A DNA stretch of 64,000 bases, from the NCBI GenBank assembly GCA_023457895.1, contig JAEXAY010000010.1, positions 1 through 64,000 on the forward strand, in the 5' to 3' direction. Of the stretch, positions 8,126 through 16,852 are shown piece after piece (the first letter of the stretch is position 1; the number at the start of each line of letters is the position of its first letter). The stretch comes from Pseudomonadota bacterium (lineage in GTDB: Bacteria; Pseudomonadota; Alphaproteobacteria; Sphingomonadales; Sphingomonadaceae). Under the pieces are notes generated by a model that saw only the letters and a list, made by a program, of their open reading frames with translations, did no database searches and was not told the origin of the DNA. The translations under genes and the position numbers were made by a program.

Positions 8126-9637
8126 TCAACGAGATTGCCGCGCTTCGCCCCAGCGATAAGCCGCCTCTCCATCATCCAGTTCGGCCGTGCCGCCGGCAAG
8201 GCCGATGGCGGCGGCTGCATCGGCGGCGTCATCCGTCTGCCGCCCGATCAGCAACGGGCGGCGCAGGCGCTGGCTGGCCCAGCCCATCAGCGCGACAGCC
8301 TGCGGATCGATCCGGGCGTCCACGCCCTCGCCGGTAACGGGAGGAAGCGGCACGAGCAGCGGCGGGCGCAGCCGGACCGCCCAGCCGGGGTGCGCGGTTT
8401 CGGCTTCGGCTTCGATGCTACGGTAATCAGTCCAGCCGAGCGCCGTGCCGTCGCGACGGGCAAGACCGCCGGACAGGTCGAGTTCGATCCGCTTGCGCTC
8501 GGCATCGACCATCATCGCCTCGCGCAACACGCCGGTGCGTTCTGACAGCCAGCCGGAGACAGCTTCCGCCTTTTGCTGCTCGCTCGCCGCGTTTGAAGCG
8601 AGTGCGCGAATTTTCTCGCGTTCAAGCACCGCGGCGGAATTTTCCGCACGCAACTGGGTCAGGCGCAAATTGGCCTTGCGCCCTGCCGCCTTGTCGATCC
8701 GGGCCGACAGCGCGGTGATCTGTTCATCGTTGAGCAGGCGCGGCGCGATCACCACGCTGCGCACATCGACCGGATCGCCATCATAATTGACCGTCAGTTC
8801 ATCGACGGTGGCGGCATCGCCATAAGCCGCCGCGATGATCCCGCTAATCTCGGAGGTCCGGCGCGTCTCGTGGGCGAGGTTCATCAGCGTCAGCGCCAGC
8901 GGCGTCGCGAGCAGCGCGAAGCTGACGATGATCCCGATCGCCTGCCAGCGGCCCTGACGCGGCGACAGGAAATGGCCGAAGCCGAACAGGCGTGCGACGA
9001 TGGTGGTAGTGAAGGCGATCGTCATGAAGTTGGTCATGAACAGCAGAAAGGCGCCGCCGGTCACACGCGCGCTCCCCGTCGCGATACCGAAGCCCACGGT
9101 GGCGAGCGGAGGCATCAGCGCGGTCGCAATCGCGACTCCGACAATCGTGCCGTGCTTTTCGCGAATGGTCGCATAGGCGCCCGCGAGCCCTGAGAAAAAG
9201 GCAACGCCGAGGTCGAGCAGATTGGGCTGGGTTCGCGCGGCAAGCTCGGACGTCAGCGTTTTGATCGGCGAGATGAAGACGATCAGCGCGGTAAACAGCA
9301 CCGCCACCAGCGAGCCCAGCGCAAGTGCCTTGGCGGCGCGCTTCATCGCCCGGAAATCGAAGGTCGCAAGACTGAAGCCCATCCCCATGATCGGCCCCAT
9401 CAGCGGGGCAATCAGCATCGCGCCGATGATGACCGCGGGCGAATTCTGTAACAGCCCGAAGATCGCGATCGCCGCCGAGGTGACGACATAGAAGAGATAG
9501 CCGAAACTCCAGCGGCTATTCTCCTCGACATGGCCAAGCACCAGCGCCTGATCCACCGATCCGGCAAGATGGATATGGCGCCAGCGAGTCCATTTCTCGA
9601 TAGCATAGCGGGCTGGGTAGAGAGCATCTGCATCCAT
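8126..9637 (-). CDS. DUF389 domain membrane protein
   Basis: The 503-residue protein has a short N-terminal cytoplasmic part, then the DUF389 membrane domain at about residues 45-240. That domain includes SPAVIIGAMLIAPLMGPIMG and ATALMPPLATVGFGIATG, six membrane segments in all. A long soluble C-terminal region rich in charged residues follows. DUF389 proteins are conserved in bacteria and archaea, with no agreed function. The gene shares its last base with a strong ribosome-binding sequence that seems to serve the phosphoesterase gene downstream, so the two are probably one transcript. Confidence 0.85.
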   Translation of the reverse strand: MDADALYPARYAIEKWTRWRHIHLAGSVDQALVLGHVEENSRWSFGYLFYVVTSAAIAIFGLLQNSPAVIIGAMLIAPLMGPIMGMGFSLATFDFRAMKRAAKALALGSLVAVLFTALIVFISPIKTLTSELAARTQPNLLDLGVAFFSGLAGAYATIREKHGTIVGVAIATALMPPLATVGFGIATGSARVTGGAFLLFMTNFMTIAFTTTIVARLFGFGHFLSPRQGRWQAIGIIVSFALLATPLALTLMNLAHETRRTSEISGIIAAAYGDAATVDELTVNYDGDPVDVRSVVIAPRLLNDEQITALSARIDKAAGRKANLRLTQLRAENSAAVLEREKIRALASNAASEQQKAEAVSGWLSERTGVLREAMMVDAERKRIELDLSGGLARRDGTALGWTDYRSIEAEAETAHPGWAVRLRPPLLVPLPPVTGEGVDARIDPQAVALMGWASQRLRRPLLIGRQTDDAADAAAAIGLAGGTAELDDGEAAYRWGEARQSR

Positions 9638-9737
9638 GTTCTGCGCCTAACAAAAAACGCGCAGTGCGTGAACCGGCGAGTTTCCTTGAAGGTTCAAGCC
9701 GGTGTGCGCAGGTTCACCATCACGAGATGGCGACCGA

Positions 9738-10625
9738 TCAGGGCATCAGGAACCGGACGGTCTGGCGCCAGTAGGATGCGACCGGAACGCCATTGGCATC
9801 GATCGCAGGGTTAAATTTTGCGCGTCGTATCATGGACTTGCACACCGCATCGTCGAAAGCCTTGGCGCGCGTCGTTTCCTGGATATGGCAGGCCGTCACC
9901 GCACCGGTTGCATCGATATTCAGGCGAAACTCCACGATTGCGGGCTGCCCCGCGGCGACCATATCCGCCGGATAATCGCTGGTCGTAATCCAGTCCGCCG
10001 GATTGGCTTTGGGGGTGGGTCGGCGTTGCAGGCTTTTCTCCCGCGCGGGATCGACGCCCCAGGAGGTCAGGAGATTGTCGATACAGGACGTCATGACGCC
10101 AAATGCCTTGTCCAGTGGCCCGGTCCTCAGCACAAGCGGCTTGCTACGATCTACGCCAACCGTCAAATTCCGCACCGCCGCGAATCGTTGAGGTGCCAGT
10201 TCCCGACGATCGGGCCAGGTCGAAGGGTCGTCAAATCTATATTCGCCCAGCCCTTCATACTTGTCGATGCTGAACGCAGGAGAGAATAGTATGGCGGGCA
10301 GCTTGCCCAGTGTGCTCTCCACCGCCTCCAGCTGTTGCTCCTCCTCATTCGGCTCGAACCGCAGCCGAATCTTTGGGCGGATCAGGGCCCGTGTCGGCTT
10401 GCCCGCGATAGTCATCCGGAAGGTATCGCCGGGTCCATAACGACTAAGGAGCAGGAGAACTTGCTGGTCGCCGGCGCCGAACTGGCGCGACAGACGGCAA
10501 CTATCCTCACGATAATCGACGACCCATTTGGATGTGGGATCGAGTTGCAAGGGCGCAGCGGCAGCCGGTTGCGTTGCCAGAACCAAGGCTACGGCGGTGG
10601 GCGCGAGTAAATATCTTCCCTTCAT
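9738..10625 (-). CDS. Periplasmic protein with TonB C-terminal domain
   Basis: A signal peptide (MKGRYLLAPTAVALVLAT, cleavage near AAA) precedes about 170 residues I do not recognise. A TonB-type C-terminal domain follows, including YPADMVAAGQPAIVEFRLNI, DATGAVTACHIQET and a C-terminal FNPAIDANG segment. There is no N-terminal membrane anchor or proline-rich spanning region after the signal peptide, so it is not a classical TonB. It looks like the secreted single-domain 'energy transducer TonB' proteins common in Sphingomonadales. I chose the ATG at 10625 over 10652 because the signal peptide starts there. Role unknown. Confidence 0.75.
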   Translation of the reverse strand: MKGRYLLAPTAVALVLATQPAAAAPLQLDPTSKWVVDYREDSCRLSRQFGAGDQQVLLLLSRYGPGDTFRMTIAGKPTRALIRPKIRLRFEPNEEEQQLEAVESTLGKLPAILFSPAFSIDKYEGLGEYRFDDPSTWPDRRELAPQRFAAVRNLTVGVDRSKPLVLRTGPLDKAFGVMTSCIDNLLTSWGVDPAREKSLQRRPTPKANPADWITTSDYPADMVAAGQPAIVEFRLNIDATGAVTACHIQETTRAKAFDDAVCKSMIRRAKFNPAIDANGVPVASYWRQTVRFLMP

Positions 10626-10685
10626 GCGGGGATTTATAGCCCCCAGCGCCATGAAAATATAATGATAAACTTGCCGGACAAAAGT

Positions 10686-10713
10686 AAAGGGCGGCCACGC
10701 AGGACCGCCCTTT
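10686..10713 (-). terminator. Rho-independent terminator after etfA
   Basis: A 9-base stem AAAGGGCGG/CCGCCCTTT closes a 10-base loop. On the minus strand it is followed by a T-rich stretch. It sits 22 bases past the etfA stop and should end the sucC-etfB-etfA direction of transcription. Confidence 0.8.
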
Positions 10714-10734
10714 CGATCGAGGTTGCCGCGGCAA

Positions 10735-11664
10735 TTACAGCTTCTGCGTCAGCTCCGGCACGATCTGGAACAGGTCGCCGACGAGGCCGATGTCGGCGAC
10801 CTGGAAGATCGGGGCGTCCTCGTCCTTGTTGATCGCGATGATGGTTTTTGAATCCTTCATGCCCGCGAGGTGCTGGATCGCGCCCGAGATGCCGATCGCG
10901 ATATAGACCTCCGGCGCGACGATCTTGCCAGTCTGGCCGACCTGATAATCGTTGGGGGCATAGCCCGCATCGACCGCCGCGCGGCTCGCGCCGACGCCAG
11001 CCTTCAATTTATCCGCCAGCGGGTCGATCAGCTCGTGGAACTTGTCCGACGATCCGAGCGCGCGCCCGCCCGACACGATGATCTTGGCGCTGGTCAGTTC
11101 GGGGCGTTCGGACTTGGCGATTTCGGCGCCGACGAAGGACGAAAGCCCCTTGTCGCCCGTTCCCGAAACCGCTTCGACGGTGCCCGATCCGCCACTCGCC
11201 GCCGCTTTGTCGAATGCGGTGCCGCGCACGGTGATGACGAGCTTGGGATCGGAGGTCTGCACCGTCGCGATCGCATTGCCCGCATAGGTCGGACGCGTGA
11301 AGGTGTCAGCACTCTCGACCGAGAGAATGTCTGACAGCTGCATCACATCGAGCAACGCGGCGACACGCGGCGCGATATTCTTGCCGTTCGAGGTCGCGGG
11401 CGCGAGGAACGCATCATGATGCCCCATGAGGTCGGCGACCAGCGGTGCGACATTTTCAGCGAGCGCATGGGCGTAAGCCGCATCATCCGCGACATGGACC
11501 TTGCCAACGCCGGCGATCTGCGCGGCTTCCTTGGCAACGCCATCGACGCCTTGACCTGCAACGAGGAGGTGGACTTCGCCAAGCTTCGATGCCGCGGTTA
11601 CCGCGGAAAGCGTGGCGTCCTTGACGGACGTCCCGTCATGTTCAACCCAAACCAGAGTTTTCAT
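10735..11664 (-). CDS. etfA: Electron transfer flavoprotein subunit alpha
   Basis: EtfA binds FAD and, with EtfB, carries electrons from acyl-CoA and other dehydrogenases to ETF-ubiquinone oxidoreductase. The 309-residue protein has the FAD-domain signature near the C terminus: GQTGKIVAPEVYIAIGISGA, QHLAGM and IAINKDEDAPIF. Length matches the family. It lies about 115 bases downstream of etfB on the same strand, with a palindromic repeat in between, and is followed by a strong terminator. Confidence 0.97.
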   Translation of the reverse strand: MKTLVWVEHDGTSVKDATLSAVTAASKLGEVHLLVAGQGVDGVAKEAAQIAGVGKVHVADDAAYAHALAENVAPLVADLMGHHDAFLAPATSNGKNIAPRVAALLDVMQLSDILSVESADTFTRPTYAGNAIATVQTSDPKLVITVRGTAFDKAAASGGSGTVEAVSGTGDKGLSSFVGAEIAKSERPELTSAKIIVSGGRALGSSDKFHELIDPLADKLKAGVGASRAAVDAGYAPNDYQVGQTGKIVAPEVYIAIGISGAIQHLAGMKDSKTIIAINKDEDAPIFQVADIGLVGDLFQIVPELTQKL

Positions 11665-11690
11665 ATCTAAAATCCTTTGGACTTCCTGTT

Positions 11691-11766
11691 CCCGTTCGGG
11701 CTGAGCTTGTCGGAGCCCCTGGTTTAAACCAGTCCTTCGATAAACTCAGGACTCAGGGCGAACGGG
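11691..11766. repeat. REP-like palindromic element (family 1) between etfB and etfA
   Basis: Outer arms CCCGTTCG (11691-11698) and CGAACGGG (11759-11766) enclose the pair CTGAGCTTGTCGGAG / TCCTTCGATAAACTCAG. At the centre is the perfect palindrome CTGGTTTAAACCAG (11719-11732). The core resembles the element between glnB and glnA (17291-17361). Such an intergenic element can form a long hairpin in the etfB-etfA transcript and may tune the ratio of the two products. Confidence 0.75.
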
Positions 11767-11778
11767 GTTGGGACTATG

Positions 11779-12525
11779 TTACGCGACGCCCATTGCCTTG
11801 AGCTTGGCCACCAGTTCATCGACGCTGCCGACCTTGATCCCGGCCTGACGGACCGGTGGTTCGGCGACCTTGAGGGTCTTCAGACGCGGGGCAATGTCGA
11901 TGCCATAATCCTCGGGTTTTTTCTGGTCGAGCGGCTTCGACTTTGCCTTCATGATATTGGGGAGCGAGGCATAGCGCGGTTCGTTGAGGCGCAGGTCGGT
12001 GGTGACGATCGCGGGGAGCTTGAGGCTCACCGTTTCAAGACCGCCATCGACTTCGCGGGTGACGGCAACGCTGTCGCCCGACATTTCGACCTTCGAGGCG
12101 AAGGTGCCCTGACCCCAGCCGGTCAGCGCAGCCAGCATCTGCCCGGTCTGGTTGGAATCGTCGTCGATCGCCTGTTTGCCCATGATGACAAGGCCCGGCT
12201 GTTCGGCGTCAGCGACCGCCTTGAGCAGCTTGGCGACGCCAAGCGGTTCGACTTCCTGGTCGGTTTCGATAAGGATCGCCCGGTCGGCGCCCATGGCGAG
12301 CGCGGTGCGCAGCGTTTCCTGCGCCTTGGCCGGGCCGACGGATACGGCGACGATCTCGGTCGCGGAACCCTTTTCCTTCAGGCGGATCGCTTCTTCGACC
12401 GCGATTTCATCAAACGGGTTCATGCTCATCTTGACGTTGGCGAGGTCAACCCCCGTGCCGTCCGCCTTGACGCGCGGCTTTACGTTATAATCGATCACCC
12501 GTTTGACGGGCACCAGGACTTTCAT
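11779..12525 (-). CDS. etfB: Electron transfer flavoprotein subunit beta
   Basis: The 248-residue protein is the AMP-binding beta subunit of the electron transfer flavoprotein. It starts with the family's MKVLVPVKRVIDYNVKPRVK and contains KMSMNPFDEIAVEEAIRLKE, ADRAILIETD and the signature segment LPAIVTTDLRLNEPRYASLP. It is upstream of etfA, as in most bacteria. The gene before it encodes a small monooxygenase-like protein and sucC lies further upstream, so central metabolism and electron transfer genes are grouped on the minus strand here. Confidence 0.97.
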   Translation of the reverse strand: MKVLVPVKRVIDYNVKPRVKADGTGVDLANVKMSMNPFDEIAVEEAIRLKEKGSATEIVAVSVGPAKAQETLRTALAMGADRAILIETDQEVEPLGVAKLLKAVADAEQPGLVIMGKQAIDDDSNQTGQMLAALTGWGQGTFASKVEMSGDSVAVTREVDGGLETVSLKLPAIVTTDLRLNEPRYASLPNIMKAKSKPLDQKKPEDYGIDIAPRLKTLKVAEPPVRQAGIKVGSVDELVAKLKAMGVA

Positions 12526-12590
12526 TTGTTCAATCCTTTCCCAATGAATCGCGACTGTTGCAGCCCCGATATTTGACGTTCACGTTAACG

Positions 12591-12908
12591 TCAAGAAACT
12601 GATCCACCCTTCTGCCATTGTGGGGTTGCCGCGTGCACCTCAGGCGGCCCGGCGAGCAGGCCTTCGACCTCGGCGAGATAGGCCACATAATTCGGATGCT
12701 GCAAAAACGCGGCAGCCGCCGCTTCGTTGCTATAAAGCTGGAACACGCGCAACACGTCCGCATCTTCCGCGTCAAAGCAATAATAATAAGCGTGATGGTG
12801 CGCGTTGCCCTGAACCGCAGGCGCCATATATTTTTCCCACACCGCGCGCACCGCATCGCGCTGTCGCGGCGCGGTCCGATGGGTGATGAAAAGCGCGTGG
12901 GTGGTCAT
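12591..12908 (-). CDS. YciI/ABM-like small alpha-beta barrel protein
   Basis: The 105-residue protein has the pattern of the dimeric alpha-beta barrel antibiotic-biosynthesis-monooxygenase (ABM) group: FITHRTAPRQRDAVRAVWEK, then VLRVFQLYSNEAAAAAFL and HPNYVAYLAEVEGLL. Members oxidise quinols or are of unknown activity. Catalytic residues cannot be assigned by eye. The ATG at 12908 is the natural start; the frame continues further upstream through a neighbour but reads as non-coding. It sits between the 71-residue protein and etfB on the same strand. Confidence 0.7.
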   Translation of the reverse strand: MTTHALFITHRTAPRQRDAVRAVWEKYMAPAVQGNAHHHAYYYCFDAEDADVLRVFQLYSNEAAAAAFLQHPNYVAYLAEVEGLLAGPPEVHAATPQWQKGGSVS

Positions 12909-12921
12909 TATCAGGAGCGAC

Positions 12922-13137
12922 TTAGTGCGACAGTTCGAGCCGCCGCTCGATGCGGTCCAGCCGCTCGCCGACATGATCGGTCGAAACGCGCTGCGCCGCA
13001 TCGGCTGCCGCCAGATGGCCCAGATGTTGGATGATCGATGCCTGCCCGCTTTCCAGATTGGCAAGGCGCGCAGTCAAGTCGGACAGCTTGTGCTCGACCC
13101 GCTCCATCGTCGCCTGAAAGCGTTTCAGATGCTCCAA
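12922..13137 (-). CDS. Small coiled-coil protein, hypothetical
   Basis: I propose a 71-residue protein starting at a TTG with GAGGAG about eight bases upstream. The sequence is almost entirely helical with heptad-like spacing (LEHLKRFQATMERVEHKLSD, then LTARLANLESGQASIIQHLG) and ends in LDRIERRLELSH. It begins 22 bases after the sucC stop and ends 13 bases before the next gene, so it fits a sucC-etfB run. I know no function for it. A longer reading from 13272 overlaps sucC and is probably not real; an ATG at 13107 is the other choice. Confidence 0.6.
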   Translation of the reverse strand: MEHLKRFQATMERVEHKLSDLTARLANLESGQASIIQHLGHLAAADAAQRVSTDHVGERLDRIERRLELSH

Positions 13138-13159
13138 TTGGCGTGCTCCTCGACCGTTT

Positions 13160-14359
13160 TTACGCGACCTTGCGGACTTCCGCCACGATCTTCTTGGCTG
13201 CATCGCCAAGGTCGTTGGCGGGCACAATGGCGAGGCCGCTTTCGGCGAGGATTTTCTTCCCCTGCTCGACATTGGTGCCTTCGAGGCGCACGACCAGCGG
13301 GACCGAGAGGTTCACCTCCTTCGCCGCCGCAACAATACCATCGGCGATGATGTCGCACTTCATGATGCCGCCAAAGATGTTGACGAGGATGCCCTTGACC
13401 GCGGGATCATTGAGGATGATCTTGAACGCCGCCGTGACCTTCTCCTTCGAGGCGCCGCCGCCGACGTCGAGGAAGTTGGCCGGAAACTCGCCGTTCAGCT
13501 TGATGATGTCCATCGTCGCCATGGCGAGGCCCGCGCCGTTCACCATGCAGCCGATATTGCCGTCCAGTTTGATGTAGGCGAGGTCATATTTCGACGCCTC
13601 GATTTCCATCTCGTCTTCTTCGGTGAGGTCACGCAGTTCGGCGAGATCCTTGTGGCGGAACATCGCATTGCCGTCGAACCCGACCTTGGCATCGAGCACG
13701 AGCAGCTTGCCATCGTCGGTCACCGCGAGCGGATTGATTTCAATCTGTTCGGCATCGGTGCCGAGGAAGGCGTCATAAAGCTTCGACACAACGAAATTCG
13801 CTTGCTTGGCAAGGTCCCCTTCGAGTTCGAGCGCGGCGGCCACCGCACGGCCGTGGTGGGGCTGGAGGCCGGTCGCAGGGTCAATCGTGATGGTGTGGAT
13901 TTTTTCCGGGGTGTCGTGGGCGACATCCTCAATGTTCATGCCGCCTTCGGTCGAGGCAACAATCGCGATGCGACCGGTGGCTCGATCCACGAGGAACGCG
14001 AGATAATATTCCTTGGCAATATCGACGCCATCGGTGACATAGAGGCGCTGCACCTGCTTGCCTTCGGGGCCGGTTTGCACGGTAACGAGGGTGTTGCCGA
14101 GCATGTCCTTCGCGGCCGCTTCGACTTCTTCCTTCGTCTTGGCAAGACGCACACCGCCTTTGGCATCGGGGCCGAGTTCCTTGAACTTGCCCTTGCCGCG
14201 GCCACCGGCATGGATCTGTGCCTTCACCACGTAAAGCGGCCCGGGCAGCGTATCGACCGCCTTTACGGCCTCCTCAACGCTCATCGCGGCCACACCGGCA
14301 GGCACCGGCACGCCGAACTTCGCGAGCAATTCCTTGGCCTGATATTCGTGGATGTTCAT
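13160..14359 (-). CDS. sucC: Succinate-CoA ligase (ADP-forming) subunit beta
   Basis: SucC is the nucleotide-binding beta subunit of the TCA-cycle enzyme that turns succinyl-CoA into succinate while making ATP or GTP. The 399-residue protein starts MNIHEYQAKELLAKFGVPVP and has the ATP-grasp segments KAQIHAGGRGKGKFKE, EINPLAV and GIMKCDIIADGIV, at the usual length. The partner gene sucD is not adjacent, unlike in E. coli. A longer in-frame start at 14425 is rejected because MNIHEYQ is the conserved N terminus. Confidence 0.97.
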   Translation of the reverse strand: MNIHEYQAKELLAKFGVPVPAGVAAMSVEEAVKAVDTLPGPLYVVKAQIHAGGRGKGKFKELGPDAKGGVRLAKTKEEVEAAAKDMLGNTLVTVQTGPEGKQVQRLYVTDGVDIAKEYYLAFLVDRATGRIAIVASTEGGMNIEDVAHDTPEKIHTITIDPATGLQPHHGRAVAAALELEGDLAKQANFVVSKLYDAFLGTDAEQIEINPLAVTDDGKLLVLDAKVGFDGNAMFRHKDLAELRDLTEEDEMEIEASKYDLAYIKLDGNIGCMVNGAGLAMATMDIIKLNGEFPANFLDVGGGASKEKVTAAFKIILNDPAVKGILVNIFGGIMKCDIIADGIVAAAKEVNLSVPLVVRLEGTNVEQGKKILAESGLAIVPANDLGDAAKKIVAEVRKVA

Positions 14360-14543
14360 GAAGGCTTCTCCTGATGCAATCGAGTCTTGCAAAAATCTGT
14401 GGGCGCTAAAGCACAGGTGCGCCACTATGAAAAGAGTTGGCCGCGGAAACTTTTGTGCACACGCGAAATAAAATCATAAGCTCCCGGCTTTTCGGGGAGG
14501 ATTATTACGCGCCCACCCGATACTTCATCCCTCCGCGCGCCAT

Positions 14544-14573
14544 CGTTACGCTGAACTTGGTTTCAGCATAACG
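14544..14573. repeat. Single REP-like hairpin (family 2)
   Basis: A near-perfect hairpin with arms CGTTACGCTGAA and TTCAGCATAACG lies between sucC and the small lipoprotein gene. It is followed by a T run on the plus strand. The core matches the longer paired elements at 16632-16720 and 44015-44102, so it looks like one half of the same family. Confidence 0.6.
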
Positions 14574-14621
14574 AGGTTTTTTGAAGACCGGGCGCATCAC
14601 GCCCATCCTACCCGCAGCAGA

Positions 14622-14945
14622 TCAATATACCGCGCAGATCGCGGCAGAACTGGTAGCCACGCCCAATATCTCGGGATCGCCGAACGCGCTGACGTGGCGG
14701 AGAAACTCGTCGACCTTCATGTCGCCGATATCCTTGCCGCGTGCCTTGCCCAGCGATGCGAGCTTGTTGAGCTGGCCGATCGACAGCCGGTCGGCCATAC
14801 GCCTGGCCATGCATTCGGCCATCGGCGCGCTCAATCCGGCGCTCCTCAGCCCATTGCGCAGCCTTGTTTCGGGCGTTGCACAGGCGCTCAGCGAAAGCAG
14901 CGCCGCACCGCCAATCATGATGGCAGCAGTTCTGATCCTTGGCAT
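14622..14945 (-). CDS. Small putative lipoprotein, hypothetical
   Basis: The 107-residue protein has a signal sequence with a lipobox (LLSLSAC, cysteine near residue 23), so it should be lipidated and held at a membrane. The mature part is helical and contains MAECMARRMADRLSIGQLNK, with a last segment near the C terminus containing one more cysteine. I know no function. I chose the ATG at 14945, which has AAGGA eight bases upstream; the ATG at 14954 overlaps the cinA-like stop as ATGA. Either way it is coupled to that gene. Confidence 0.65.
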   Translation of the reverse strand: MPRIRTAAIMIGGAALLSLSACATPETRLRNGLRSAGLSAPMAECMARRMADRLSIGQLNKLASLGKARGKDIGDMKVDEFLRHVSAFGDPEILGVATSSAAICAVY

Positions 14946-14950
14946 AAATA

Positions 14951-15718
14951 TCATCCTTGTTCGATGCCCCCGGCTACCGGCTCATAGCCTTTTTGCCGGA
15001 GCCCGTCCGCAATCTGGGTTGCACAGGCCTCGGCTTTGTCACGGTTGGTCGACCGTACCACGAAATTGCCGCCAACACGGCCATTCTTGAAAAAGGGGTA
15101 GCTGCCGACCTGGCATCCGGCATGGGCGCGTTCGGCCTCACTCAACATATCCGCGATCTCGCTTTCGGGCGCGAAGGCGCCGAGCGTCACCGAAACCAGG
15201 GGCGCGCCGCCTTCGAGCTGGCCGTCGAGCCCCGCCAGCATTCCCGCAGTGATATGCGGCACCCCGGCCATAAGGAACATATTGCCGATACGGATACCCG
15301 GCGCGCCCGACATCGGGTTGGCGATAAGATCCGCACCCTCAGGCACCCGCGCCATGCGCAGGCGGCCCTCGTTGAGCCCGCCGCGCGTTGCATAATAACC
15401 TTCCAGCATCGCGCGTGCTTCAGGGTGGACCACTACGGGCACGCCGAGCGCAGCGGCGATCGCATCGACGGTGATATCGTCATGCGTCGGGCCGATCCCG
15501 CCGGTGGTGAAGAGATAATCATAGCGGCCGCGCAGCGCGTTGACTGCGTCGACAATCTCCGCCTCGACATCCGCCACCACACGTACCTCGCGCAGGCGAA
15601 TCCCCTGCACATTGAGCCAGCTCGCGATCTGGGCGATATTCCTGTCCTGCGTCCGGCCGGAAAGAATTTCATCGCCAATGATGGCAAGGCCTGCGGTCCA
15701 GATGCGGTCGGTCGTCAT
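14951..15718 (-). CDS. CinA/MoaB-type molybdopterin-binding domain protein
   Basis: The 255-residue protein matches the N-terminal (COG1058) domain of CinA: AGLAIIGDEILSGRTQDRN near the start and FTTGGIGPTHDDITVDAIA near residue 70. The C-terminal CinA amidase (PncC, NMN deamidase) domain is absent, so this is the stand-alone form, often annotated as a competence/damage-inducible protein. In CinA the COG1058 domain is an ADP-ribose pyrophosphatase in some species. It diverges from map and is followed by the lipoprotein gene. Confidence 0.85.
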   Translation of the reverse strand: MTTDRIWTAGLAIIGDEILSGRTQDRNIAQIASWLNVQGIRLREVRVVADVEAEIVDAVNALRGRYDYLFTTGGIGPTHDDITVDAIAAALGVPVVVHPEARAMLEGYYATRGGLNEGRLRMARVPEGADLIANPMSGAPGIRIGNMFLMAGVPHITAGMLAGLDGQLEGGAPLVSVTLGAFAPESEIADMLSEAERAHAGCQVGSYPFFKNGRVGGNFVVRSTNRDKAEACATQIADGLRQKGYEPVAGGIEQG

Positions 15719-15784
15719 GGCATGAGGGCTTAGCTCGTTTCTCGCCTCTCGCAAAGTGGGCGCGTTGCCGCTATAGGAGCGCGC

Positions 15785-16609
15785 ATGGTCGAATATCAGA
15801 TTATGACGGACGCGAGCGTCCCCCACCGCGACGGCACCATCAAGCTCCATGGCCTGGAAGGCTTTGCCGGGATGCGCACGGCCGGGCGGCTGGCGGCGGA
15901 GATCCTCGATGCGCTTGCCGATTTCATCGTTCCCGGCGTCACCACGCAGGCGATCGACGACAAGGTGCGCGAGATGACGCTGGCGGGCGGCGGCATTCCC
16001 GCGACGCTCGGCTATCGCGGCTATGCGCACAGCAGCTGCACCTCGATCAACAATGTCGTGTGCCATGGCATCCCCAACGACAAGCCACTCAAGGATGGCG
16101 ATATCGTCAATGTGGATGTGACGCCGATCGTCGATGGCTGGCATGGTGATACCAACCGCACCTATCTGGTCGGCGACGTCTCAATCAAGGCCAGGCGGCT
16201 GGTCGAGGCTACTTATGAATGTCTCATGGTGGGGATCGAGGCCGCGCAACCCGGCGCGCGATTGGGCGACATCGGCGCCGCGATCGCTGCTCATGCGGCG
16301 AAGTACCGCTATAGCGTGGTGCGCGATTTCTGCGGGCACGGCATTGGCCGCCTGTTCCATGACGCTCCCGAAGTGGTCCACACCGCCCGCGCCGGCACCG
16401 GCCCGGAACTCAGGCCCGGCATGTTCTTCACCATCGAGCCGATGATCAACATCGGCAAGGACGGGGTCAAGATCCTCGATGATGGCTGGACTGCGGTCAC
16501 GCGCGACCGCTCGCTGTCGGCGCAGTTCGAACATTCGATCGGCATCACCGAAACCGGCAACGAGATTTTCACGCTGAGCCCGGCGGGACGGCACAAGCCG
16601 CCTTATTGA
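15785..16609 (+). CDS. map: Methionine aminopeptidase, type I
   Basis: Removes the initiator methionine from new proteins in the cytosol. The 274-residue protein shows the five metal ligands of the family: two aspartates in NVDVTPIVDGWHGDTNRT, a histidine in CGHGIGRLFHDAP, and glutamates in FFTIEPMIN and QFEHSIGIT. Length and order are normal for type I. The ATG at 15785 follows an AGGAG site. It is divergent from the cinA-like gene; a REP-like element lies between it and glnB. Confidence 0.96.
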   Translation: MVEYQIMTDASVPHRDGTIKLHGLEGFAGMRTAGRLAAEILDALADFIVPGVTTQAIDDKVREMTLAGGGIPATLGYRGYAHSSCTSINNVVCHGIPNDKPLKDGDIVNVDVTPIVDGWHGDTNRTYLVGDVSIKARRLVEATYECLMVGIEAAQPGARLGDIGAAIAAHAAKYRYSVVRDFCGHGIGRLFHDAPEVVHTARAGTGPELRPGMFFTIEPMINIGKDGVKILDDGWTAVTRDRSLSAQFEHSIGITETGNEIFTLSPAGRHKPPY

Positions 16610-16631
16610 AGGCGACACGCTATATCAGGAT

Positions 16632-16720
16632 CGTCACCCTGAACGTGTTTCAGGGCCATACCTCCTGCGGGGTATCGATAGGCCCGGGTCTATGGATGCT
16701 GAAACAAGTTCAGCATGACG
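16632..16720. repeat. REP-like paired palindrome (family 2) downstream of map
   Basis: Two inverted copies face each other: CACCCTGAACGTGTTTCAGG on the left and ATGCTGAAACAAGTTCAGCA on the right, each flanked by CGTC/GACG. The spacer is about 40 bases. The same CTGAACTTGTTTCAG core recurs at 44015-44102 and as a single unit at 14544-14573. It sits after the map stop codon, where such elements often protect or end transcripts. Confidence 0.8.
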
Positions 16721-16751
16721 TTTACTCGTCATTTCACGATTCAAGCAGGAA

Positions 16752-16800
16752 TGCCTATTTTTAAAGCGTTGCCAGCGCCGCCCTGCCTAAAAAATAGGCA
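16752..16800. promoter_or_regulatory. Inverted repeat upstream of the glnB promoter
   Basis: Perfect 11-base arms TGCCTATTTTT (16752-16762) and AAAAATAGGCA (16790-16800) are separated by 27 bases. It ends 53 bases before the sigma-54 promoter, where an enhancer-binding protein site would be expected. The arms do not match the usual NtrC site, so it may instead be a terminator-like hairpin for map. Its function is not shown. Confidence 0.45.
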
Positions 16801-16852
16801 ACCGCCCTCCCTTACGCCATCCCGCGCTCACCTTCTCCCGCGATTCCCCACT

